From Physcomitrium patens (lineage: Eukaryota; Streptophyta; Bryopsida; Funariales; Funariaceae), in NCBI RefSeq assembly GCF_000002425.4, contig NC_037255.1, forward strand, positions 11,920,710-11,984,709: a stretch of 64,000 bases of DNA, in the 5' to 3' direction. Numbering within the stretch: the stretch's first letter is position 1; each line of letters opens with the position of its first letter. Below are positions 1 through 11,300 of this stretch, piece after piece. Below the pieces are notes generated by a model that saw only the letters and a program-made list of their open reading frames with translations, did no database searches and was not told the origin of the DNA. Both the position numbers and the translations under genes were made by a program.

Positions 1-1671
1 TATGATGTATTTATTCTATGCGGTGAAGTCGGTGCTTGCAAGACTTTTGCAAAGCTTGCATTATTAGTAAATTGAACTCACAGATGTAGTTATAAGTTTT
101 TCTCGTGAAATTGTTTTTGTGCGCGCAACGTGGACCCTAGTTCTGAGCAATTTAAGACCAGTATATCTACACTAAGGGTTATGAATCACGCTAGATTTTC
201 CCTAGAAGTCACAAGTTAACTTACCAGGAATGTACGTTGAGATCATCAAGTGATTCTTGCTCACCGAGTTCCCGTGGAGTTCTCCAGATCCCAGTATGGT
301 GTCAGGGACAACTTCCATATCCTTGTGGAGACCCGATGAAGTACCAACTTAGCGGCCTCCCCTATATTGAACGATGGCAATCATTGTTGGTTGAGGTACG
401 AACAAGGAAGGGTATTTTCTCCTTTGCATGCCACTGCGGTTGCAACTAGTGTAATTGTTAGGCATTATTTTTTGGGGTCTAACAGTCCATTTTGATTCTT
501 ATTTCTGATGACGAAGTGCGAGTTCATACTCAAGCGAGAGTATCTGCTCTGGTGACAAAGTCATTCCATTTGTATATCTGTGCAGACATTGTCTAATAGA
601 AGTATAATTGAAGGATTGCAACATAAGATCATCAAGTTTCGTTGTGAAGTGATGGTTTCAGTCATAGTTGACTCCTGAAAATGTTGAGTGATGAAACGTT
701 ATAGCAGCTACGCTCATTAGAGTATTTAAGCCGAAGGCTTGGACATGTGAGAGCCGTACAATAATCTTAGATCAAAACACGTTTAGTCTTTGCCAATATT
801 GGGGATCTTCCAACATACACATTAGTATGTTGCAAAGTTAATGATTGTTAATATAGTTTTCATTAATCGAAAAAATTACTTCGGGTGGTTCTACGCAGGG
901 TTTGTGTTTAGCGATGCTGACGTGTTCAGTGGCGTTGCAATTCTACTACATGGGTTCCAGTTTCTGGAATTATAGTTCAGCGACCTTCAAGGTGTGTTTC
1001 TTCGGAATTCGTTTTGGTAAAACTTTTGGAGGAACTGCCGTTCTTTACTTGTTTCTGTTCTGTATCTGAGGATGGCTTTGGAGAATATATTGCACTATGA
1101 ACGTTAAATCATCTTATTTTGCTGAGTCAGCTCAAATTTTATGACGTGGCGATGTTTTTGAAGCTTTAGTGTGAAGAATAATTTTGGTTCGCATGCTTAA
1201 TTACTCTGTTGATCATTAGCTGCTACCACCTGTACTGTATCAGATGGTATTGTTAAGTGCATTGATCCTCAGTGCAGCCGCCACTGCTGTAGGAGAGCTT
1301 GAAGTTTTTCAATTGTCCATGTATTTACGTGTTCTCGTACCAATTGTCTTTACGAGGTAATGTATTGAAAAAAGTATTAAAAGCATTACGAGGTAATGCA
1401 TTGAAAAAAGCATTGTACACAGCATGGTCTAGTCTCTTTTCTCTTTTCATAGCATATTCTTCCATTGCCACATCCTGGAGTAGTTTTTCCTTGAATATGA
1501 TTGTGTGCACGACTTGATCAGAATGTTAATTTTAAGGTCAAATTGAATGGTTATAACATCTTTGCCATTGACTTATCTGCATCTTTAGGTTTATGTCGGA
1601 ATTGCCTGAAAAGCATTAATCTTTGTTTTGCTGGACTGAGTAGTAACTTTTTTCTATTTGAATTCTGACAG
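1..1671 (+). other. Unresolved 5' part of the two-pore channel locus
   Basis: The two-pore channel gene downstream must have exons for the N-terminus and helices S1-S3 of its first domain, and these should lie here or before the window. I found no stretch that aligns convincingly with that part of the family. The short open frames here (for example 237-449 and 1299-1517) show no channel motifs. Two near-identical ~25-base segments containing acgaggtaatg, followed by cattgaaaaaag-like sequence, sit at about 1351-1414 as a local duplication. Treat the stretch as intron or 5' sequence of unknown exact role. Confidence 0.4.
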
Positions 1672-4357
1672 GTCTCTGAGAGTTTGCTTCCGCATGACGA
1701 TACGCATCATGCATACATTCGCTGACATTGCTGTACGTTCTTCGCAACAATACCTGCTTTCCGAATTTCAGAGCTGCTGGTCATTACTTGTAATTGCTAC
1801 AGAAGGCAATGCCTGCCGCTTTGATATGTCCATAATAAAGTAACAAGCTGGAGACATTTCTATACTTGCCAGATGCTGTTAGGGTTGTTTGTGCTGCTCT
1901 CAGCATATCTTGCGACCTTGATATTTCGAGATACTATCTCCGAGTATGAAGACTATCGAACTGCTTTACTTAATTTATTCGTACTCCTTACCACTGCCAA
2001 CAATCCGAACGTTTGGGCTGGTGCTTACACCTTCGATCGCCGAGCATTCTTCTTCTTCTTCACGTATCTGGTGGTTGGCTTGTTTTTTCTCATGAATCTT
2101 GTCTTTACTGTTATCTACAGCAACTACAAGGCTCAGGTATCAGAATTTGATTACCAGTCACTTTGATGATATTACATGAGCCGAAATACCCGCATGACTT
2201 AATGGCATAAATTTCTCATTTTTACGATCTTGTTCTGGAAATTAACTGTGGCTTGTAATTGATGGAACTATGCAGATGGTCAATGAGGTCGAGAAACGGA
2301 CTACAGCACGCCAACAATGTTTGAGAGCAGCCTTTAGGATATTGGACGTGCGGCAACAGAACTGGATTGACGGTGCTACTATGACTGCGCTTTTACATGC
2401 GATGAGTAGTTACAGGTTTGTATTAAATGTCTTGTCGACTCATTCCTTCTGCAAGCATAATTTGTACCAAGATTATTGCTTTTCTGTTCGTAGGAACGAG
2501 ATGTCTTCGTTGCATTAGATCAAATAATTTCTAGAAGTTCTTCCTCACAGACAATAAAGAAGATTTTCTATCTAAGACTCCTAATTTCTGTTCCTTGTAT
2601 ATCTTGAGGTATGTTGGTAGGAGAAGCTCATTCGTCACTATTTTAGGCATGTAAAAACCTGCTTTTCACTTAATAACTTTTATGGTGGAAGAATATTTCA
2701 TTGCCTCAAAACGTTCACTCTCCCGCAGTCAGATTCCCGACTTCCGTAACAACACTCATGAGGTCTTTTTAGCTCTCGACAAACGAGGTGACTTTAGGAT
2801 ATGGCAAGATGAGTTTGAGGGTCTCTGTGACGTGATTGCCATTGAAATCGAACGTAAAAGTCGCAAGCACCGAATGCCACGAAGCAGAGTTGCAGAGCTA
2901 TCCCGCGTGATCACTGAAACACGACTCATTTCAGAACCAGTCCATGATCTCATATTTTGGATTCTTACCCTTGCCTCTGTACTGGTTGCCTTTTTTGGAA
3001 GTCAGGTACATTGGTGCGACTTGCCACTAATAATTTGTTTTGTCTTTATCAGTTTTTGGGCAGCGAGCTCCTTTTGCATCACTTTACTTGTATCACTTTA
3101 TAGAGAAGTAGAAACCTGCTGAAGTTGGACCTTGTTGTATAATTGTGCGTGATTGTGTGTGTGTGTGTGTTGCAGGTGGTCTCTAGTCACATCAAGAACC
3201 AATTAATAGTTTCTGAAATCGTATTGGGTAAGTTTCATACTCACTCGTGCTTTATCAGACTATCTTCAGTACACTGAGATTGGCAGCGAAAGTGCGGCAT
3301 TTTTCCTAATCATCTCTTGAAAAGAACAAGGTGTTATTGAAAGTTACTATACTGATTTGTGTGGGTTTCAGTGTGCGTCTTTATGGTCGATGCATTCCTT
3401 AAAATATTTTCTGAAGGCTGGACTTCGTATTGGCGCAAATCTTTGAATCAATATGACTTTCTCCTGACATGCTCAACGACTATTATTCAAACCGCTGCCT
3501 ACTTTCACCTGGTTGAGCAGCATTGGTGATTTCTCTACCCTATTATACTGAAATAGCTGTTGATATAAGGAATACTTTGCTCAGGATCGGGTTGTAAATG
3601 ACTCCACCACCTTAATGCTCATTACTCAGGTTATTTAATTAGTTGAGTCTAAGATTTGATGAAATTAAAACTACAAAGTTTTAACCTGCGGCTGCACTGG
3701 TGATATGTTTGCAGGGTCTCCATCCTCCTCCTTGCACGAGGCCTTCGGCTTTTCTGTTTCATGAGATTCGTGTCACGCTGGAATCTCATGATACAGACTA
3801 TTATCCACTTGATTCCGGCTACAGCTCCGGTTGTTGCCCTTCAGCTCATTGTGTGTACTCTCTTCTCTCTCGCTGGGGTGCATTTATTTGGTGGAAAGGT
3901 GTACTTGGGGAACCGCCTTCTAGAAGACACAGACTACGCCACTGGCCAGCTATATGCGTTCAACTACAACGATTACGGGTCGGCGATGGTGACTTCCTTC
4001 AACTTGTGCATTGTAAATAACTGGTACGTGTTCATGGACGCATACGCGGTTGCGACAGGAACTCCTTGGTCTCGAGTTTTCTTCATATTCTTCTGGGCCG
4101 TCGCAGTAGCGTTCACACTCAACGTTGTGGTGGCGTTTGTTGTGGAAGCCTTCGTTTTCAGAATGGAGAAAGCTGAAGCTCAGAAGAACAGCCCTAGTCT
4201 TTCCAGGTCTAGATCTAGATCTGAGTCTCCTAGTCATGTACGTGGCAAACGACGAGCACTTGGACGAATGCCTCACATCTACTCTTGTTATGACCTCTAC
4301 GAAGACATGGCTGTCAAAAGCAATGCAACGGGACCTGCAACTGGTAAAATGACATGA
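1672..4357 (+). CDS. TPC1: Two-pore cation channel (TPC family), 5'-partial gene model
   Basis: Voltage-gated-like cation channel of the vacuolar or endolysosomal membrane, with two six-helix domains joined by an EF-hand linker. Proposed exons are 1672-1732, 1873-2136, 2276-2415, 2729-3005, 3176-3227, 3372-3525 and 3715-4357. All have GT-AG ends and compatible phases, giving 529 residues to the stop. In order they encode S4 of domain I (weakest exon), S5-pore-S6 I with filter TTANNPNVW, a degenerate EF-hand (LDVRQQNWID), a better EF-hand (LDKRGDFRIWQDEF), S1-S3 of domain II, S4 (LLLARGLRLF), the pore with IVNNWYVFMDAY and a cytosolic tail. About 15 residues between S4 and S5 of domain I seem to be missing, so a microexon in 1733-1872 is possible. 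The NNW filter resembles animal TPC2 more than Arabidopsis TPC1 (GNW there). The acceptor at 3176 follows a (GT)n tract. Confidence 0.85.
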
Positions 4358-5350
4358 GCAAGTTTCACCTAATTGATTCATTTGCAAACGTGTAGTTCAA
4401 TGGGTTCCTGTGCACGTGAGCACTTGGGGTGACTTTGGTGCATGCCCATAGCGACAGTGCGTGGTTGTAGAGCCTGATGACGAAAGAGATTTGTACAGTA
4501 GCAAGTCAAGTATTCCAAAAGGAAACACAATGGTGATCACATTGGCATTGCAGTATCCCTGAGCTGCATTCGTCTCAGTGAAAGCTTACCAGTGTTTTTG
4601 CGACACTCCATACAGCTCATTAAGATCATCTTACAAAGAGGTTCGAAACTGTAGCTTTCATTCTGTACTTACTGCCCAGCTAAATGTGGCTCATAGTCGA
4701 GATGCGCAACGATGGCACGATGCTGAATGTGTTGAAAAGTTACTAATGAAGCTTGACCAGTTAAGCCAGATTTTTCGGGCTTAAAAATTCAAAGTCGAGT
4801 TTTGATTATAGAATCCTTAATTACATTCATATGTTGATTGTAAAAACTCACTTGGACTGCTAGAGCCGACAATTGACCAGTTGTTAAGCTGTCAGCCAAT
4901 ACCAGCAAACTGCCTGTGATCTGCTAAGTGCTTTCATGTTTGCTTGTCGGGTAAAGCATTGTGAACTAAAGCGAGAACTTGGCTTGCAAGTGTCTCTGAG
5001 TACCGAGATATAAATCCCTCAACGTCAACTGAAGCAAATGACGAAGTAGAGACCCCTGTCACTGGCCTCGACTGGAATTTTCTTGTACTGCAGCTGCACT
5101 CGTCTGCAATAAAAAGTGCTCAAGCTGATTAATGTCTATGCTGACGTGAATTCTACTTGAAACCAAACTTTTAAAATTCAAATATGTAATTCGAAATTTA
5201 AAAGCCAGTCTATAACAATATTGCGTACTACAATGTCACACGAGGATAACCACATGACCTTGGTTATATTTAAACTAGGGAATGACCAACCTCTCAATTA
5301 TGAAAATTGTTAATAAGGTCGTGATCACGTTATTGATTAGCAAGAGCAAT
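4358..5350. other. Convergent intergenic spacer (two 3' ends)
   Basis: This ~1 kb lies between the stop of the channel gene (+ strand) and the stop of the WD40 gene (- strand), so it should hold both 3' untranslated regions. The open frame 4578-4784 (68 residues) has no recognisable motif and no support as a gene. I see no repeats or RNA genes here. Confidence 0.6.
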
Positions 5351-8300
5351 CTAAAAGTGCAGGTTCAAACCATGGTCCACAATTCTATTCGGGCTGCCAT
5401 TATGTAATGTGTTGTCTTCAGCAGACTTGGCTACCATGTGGCAAGACAGTCCACATGCTGCAGCTTCATCAGCCAGCCTTTGCACTGTTTGAAGCGTTCC
5501 AGGCAGCAGTCTTTGATAAGTGCGACGCACAGAAAATATATCCGTGGATGCGTTCGTTAGAGTGCAAGTGGTTCCGGAAGGAATAGTTGTGGTTCGTCGA
5601 CAGATGGATTGGACTTCACCGAAAAGCAAAAATGCTTTGTTAGCTGCTTCCATTAGATCACACAAAGACTTCTGATAATCTTCAAGGGGGCGAGGTAGAG
5701 GTAGAGTAGAAAGGTAGTGATCTTCACTCAAAGGCCCCGAGGAAGAGAATGGAAATTGATCATAGTCCTCCATGCCTGTCAATTCACCTGCAAGACATAG
5801 AGCTGAGAATGGAGCCCGTCTACTGGGATCTGTGCAGTAACAAGAGGTAGTGGTCTAGCTATTCATTCCACTTCAGATATCACGGGTATACATTGAATAA
5901 ATCCCACAGTTAAAGCGCATCACTTGTTCAATAGAATTTGGTCCAGATTGTACGCAAAATGTACCGTGAAACGTATTCATGTCAGCACCGTTGTATTTCG
6001 GAAACAGCTTTGGCTTCCTTAAGGCGTCTTTGTCACCTGGCATTTCTGTTTCTTGCAGCTGGTTAGTTGAACCTTTCTTCACTAAAAATGATGCCTCACA
6101 GTACCTGGCTGAGGACAGAGCGTCTTTAAAAGAAGGAAAGGTGGAATTGGATGGCGGAGTCAAAGGATGGTTGTTTATTTTTGTTTCAGAATTTGTACTT
6201 TGACGTCCATTGAGTTCTTGTGGCTCAATACAATTCCCTTCTTCTAAGTTCTGCGAAGTGATATCTGTACTCAGCTCTCTTTCAAGTGTTGAAGTTACTG
6301 CAACCCTTGAAGGAATAGTATGCTCTGGAATGACGAGGTTATGATCTTTTTTTTCTGCAAGTTCTGTCTTAAGTGGCTTAGCAAAAGCGTCAGAGGTTCT
6401 GCTGGTAGGGCTACGTCCTTGAGACTTCACCACTCGTTCAACGACATTTTTGTCACCTCTATTTGCTAAAATTCTTCCCACCTCCGCTTTGGATGGTATT
6501 TTTATGGGCCGACAAATCGAAGGAGCGTGTCAAATCCTGAACCTTCGTCAACTGAGCTCTCAGCTTGTTTAACACTGGCAGGATTTGTAGCTAAGTATAT
6601 TTCCACTTCCCCAACGCTCTCAACTTTTCCATCTTCGGGTTCTTTTCTCGCCTTAATCTGCCACAAATCAATCGTACGACCGATCTTGGGAGTCCGAGGA
6701 GTTCCCAAGTTACCAGGGGCAGAGGCGTCTAGACTATACAACCCACCTGTAGATAGCCCACTGCAATTTGTCTTACTCACACCTCCTGTACACAAGTTCT
6801 CAGTGCCGTTTGCAATCCTATCTTGAAGAGAACAACTCAGAGCTCTTTTGGCACATTGACCAGATCCTGGAAGCTCAGAAGAATTCGGTCTGCAGGAATC
6901 TTCATGTTCGACAGCTGTGTGTGCAGCAAGTTCTGACCGCTTATTTGGGCTCTCCGAGGGCATTGAATAGTGGCAACACTCCGGGTACTTTTCGTCTGAG
7001 TCCCATTTGTTATCTGTAGTTTCACCATCGTGTGCAATTTCGGCGACTGCAATTCCCAGGTTTACCAATCTCTCTCGCATTCGTTGAACTTCTATGGCCA
7101 TTTTGTCCTGACGTGTCAAGAAGATCTTAGTTCAACCACGAATAAGAAGAAATAAAGTAATTCTTTACATCTTATGAGAACCAAATTCGCCAGCACTATG
7201 AGAACGATATCTTCCTCGACCAATAAGCAGCTGCTTGCAAGAATGTAACTGTCTGTATGGAGGAATTTCTCTAAAAAAGATGCCATATTCCAACTCTAAA
7301 CCATTGAGAATCTGTTCGCGGTGCTAATGATAATCCGACCAGAGCACAAGAAGGGTAGAATTTCTCTACCTGCCTCTCCCGCAACTTCAGCCGCTCTCTT
7401 TCATCAGCCAAAAGCCGCCCAGGATTATATTCCAATTCATCATCCTGAAGAAGAGCTTGAGTTTCGGTACCTGAGAATTTCCTATCCGCTTTTGGAGATG
7501 ATAATGTGTCAAACCATGAACTTTGAGGGTTCGATGAAGTTGATCGTGCAACAAACCTTGCGGAGAAGCTACTTTCATCTGAATCGTCCACCTGCAGAAA
7601 GCACAACAGAATTGGAGAGTTTCAGCTTATATGATGCACACTCTAAAGCTATATCTAGGGTTTCCTTAATATTTTGCTAAACAAGCTAACTTTGGGATGC
7701 TTTATCTTCAGAAGTGACTATTCGACATTGTGTAAGTACAACACACTCACATCTCACCTTAATTTTTGAAACAAGATTTGGGAAGTATTCGCTGAAAAGG
7801 TCTCTGCGAATTAGAAAGTCATCGTCAGTGTTTGCCTTGACAAGCTCGGAATCGATGTGAACCTTTGGCCATTCCACAGTGGATATCCGGTAACACTGGT
7901 CATCTTTCTTCAAATCTTGTTTAAGGGTTCTGTCTACGTGTTTGGATTGTGCAGAGTGGTTCAGAGTTTCTTGATGGAAGCCATCAAGGATTCCAAAAGA
8001 CTGTTCTCCTGTAGAAGAGACTTCCAACCTCTCTAAGCCACTCTTAATTCCATCACAAGTACGTGGTCTTTCATTTCTTTCGCCCAGTTCATCGGAAGCT
8101 TTTGCTTTGACTAAAACAACCGTGGACTTGTGGGTTTCTAAACCTTTGTGATTGTCTAACGGATGAGTCAATACGCCATCTTCGTCCTCGGAATTCCGCA
8201 TTGTTTGCAAGCTCCTTATTTCCCTACCTACAGATGACTTCTCAGAGACTTTCTCGTCCACTGTGATAGATGAAATGCTCAGTGTATTGGAGTAAGCACT

Positions 8301-11300
8301 AACATTGCCTGCTCTATTCTTCAGATCATCAGCACATGTTCTGAAGTCTAAATGGCCTGCCTTCGATGGTAATTCATCATGACCGTAATCATTATCACTA
8401 AAAAAAACAGTGTGCACTGTTTTCCATTGGATTTCCTTTCTGTATTTGAAATATGGCAAAAGTTACTAGAATAGCAGGTCCACGCTCAAAATCACATTCA
8501 GTAACCATAGCTCATACTATTACTATGCGTATTCAACTATAGAGACAGCAATCTAAAGACAACTTGAAAGTCTTGACGAGAGTTTGGGGAAGTATTGAGT
8601 AGTTTTGAAATGTTATTACCATTAAATTCATTGCTGCTTATGTTCTCTGAGGTTTTAGCATTGTGAGGTTTTCACGTATAAACAATTCTATAGGTCATAA
8701 GCCTTACAGAGAAAACTCCTCACAAGACACTACGACAGCGCTTTGGTGCCATTGAGAATGCTCAATCATCATGGAATGGTAGGAAATGAAACGAACAAGA
8801 AGAGAATATATTGATAAAATGAGTACGCTCTGTGACAGTTATCTCAGAATAATTTTCTCTCTTCATTAATGGAATGCATAAAAACCCACCTAGGATTTAC
8901 TTGCGCAGTCAGTAGATGGCTTTCTTCGTGTTGCAAGGATCGACGCTCACGAGTATTGTCTGGAATGTTGGTATCGAGCTGTTCTGTATAGTTACTATTG
9001 ACATTAGAACTAGTCAGAGGGTGCTCTACTTCTTTTCGAATTTCACTGAGAGCACTGTACCCGTCACATCCATAGCACTGCACAGACTTCAAATAGTACT
9101 ACATCAAACACTGCCCAGTTAAACACAAACCCGTTCTAAATCATTGATTCCCGCACATGATGTAGGCAATTCAAAATAAGAAGGTACTATCGGTGGTAGA
9201 AGGATCACTCATAGTACCTTCTTATTTTCGCCTGCTTCTGTATGAGGCCTTTCAGCAGCTTCTTGAATCGAATCTTGTCCCACTGAAAGAATTGTGGCTT
9301 CTATGTGCTTGATCTCACCAAAGTTTTCTTTCCGACCATTAGTGCATATTTCCTTCGATTTCACAGCAAGAGGATCGAAGAGGATAGTCTGATCAGCTCC
9401 TCCTGGGGTACTGTTAGTTGTATCCAAGTATCTAGAAGAATGTACTGGAGCAGACTTCAAGCATCTGGGAGGCGGTCGGGACTCGGAATATATTATACAA
9501 CGCTTCCTCATGCAACGCGACATGTTGAGCGGAAGGCGCCATATGAAGATGCAGCTGTCTCCACTTACCTATGAGCCACCACATACACAGTAACTGTACA
9601 TGAAAAAGTAGCACAAGGAGTTGATAATTAATGCCATGAGCATCTGCATATATTGGCAGAAACTATAACTGACCATTTTTATACACGTCGTCACGTTAAG
9701 ATTCTCAGCACAAAACAAAAGATGATGGAAATATCATTAGGCAAGCCCCTGAAGAGAAGTATATAGATCATTTGATTAGTGAGTGGTTCTTACAATCTAT
9801 GCACAGTACCTTGTGACAAGACGCAGAAAACATAAATTATGAAACTCCCATTGTGATGCAAAGAGCGGCTAAAATTACTGAAATGAACACTGAAGATCGC
9901 CTCCAGTTTTGAAGTAACCACTAAAAATGTCTAACAAAGAAACAGAGGTCCTATACCATGGTGAGGTTCCAACGCGCAAAATGTATTTATTGATTACTTA
10001 CAGATACAAGCCTTCTCGAATCCGGAAGGAATACCATTCCTGTAATTATTTCTGCGTGTCCCGATGCTTGAGTCAAGAGCTCTCCATTGTGGAAGTCGTA
10101 GATTCTCATTATTCGATCTGAATGGGAACATACGACATACGTACCGCTTGGATCTAATCGCACCTGCCGAGCCGAATATCATCAATAGTGTCAGTATACC
10201 ACATATCATCAGTTTTATATATTACGTATTTAATAAACTGGACCTCAAGATAAATTAACTCCCATTCCTGTTAACTATAGAATTCAAGTGAACTGCTCAT
10301 TAGTTAAGAATTCTTAAAAGTGACGGTTTTGAGGTCACCTTGAAAGGTTCACCTACATCACCTTCAAGCTTCAGATGCCGTACAGTCTTGCCACTAATCA
10401 AATTTAGCACGCTGAGTTTTTTGTCCTATAAGTTAACATTGAACAAAGGGCATTGGTCATGAGAACATAATCGGAGTTTTACACTGCTTGATAGCACATC
10501 ATACATGATCTATTACATTCTAATGCAGTAGTTGTACAATACCTGCCCTACAGCCACTGCGTGTTTGCTGAATGGATCTGTATCTATGTCATAAAAGGAT
10601 CCTCGGGGAGACAACTCTTGGTGGTAACGTATGAATTTGCACCTGCCTCCTGATGCCAGTACATTACGAAATATTACAGACCTGCACACAGGCCAATATT
10701 ACGACATAAGTTTCCCTACATTTGTAAACTATGAATTGTAAAACAAAAAAAGACTATCCTTAAATTTACTAACAAATGTCCACGAAGAACATGAAAAGGA
10801 GATATGAAATATTCCACATCTGAAAATAGGGTGAAGGGGATGCACCGTTGATTACTCACTTATCTGCACTACAACTTAGAAGCTTCGATCCACAGCAAGC
10901 GAATTTTACACTGGTGATTAATGCTGTATGATCGGCCAGAGTTTCGACAATATCGTAACGACTGCAACACAATGGCTTGGTCAGAGTTACAAATCTCTTT
11001 TAAGTAACACGATTTCCAGGCCACATTCTAAAGCCTCTGTAAATTCAATAATGACTTGAAGTCATCAGATTTGTTTTACCTATTTACATCATAGATGTTT
11101 ATAAGCCGATCCCTGCCTCCAGATGCTAAGAGAGGTATGGAGGTTGGTTCCTCTACCAGAGTGTCTTTTGTGTTTGAAGTGAAGCTTAGCGATAATACTT
11201 CGCCATCATGCGCTTCCTGTCAACATTCCTGCAAGACTTTCAGATTCTGACATGTAAACGGCTACCACTGCCTTTATTCTTACACCTTCAAGATATGAAA

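Noticed and set aside
2497-2517. Possible short extra channel exon after gttcgtag
   Set aside because: It runs into a stop after eight residues, and skipping it gives a perfect phase match to the next EF-hand exon.
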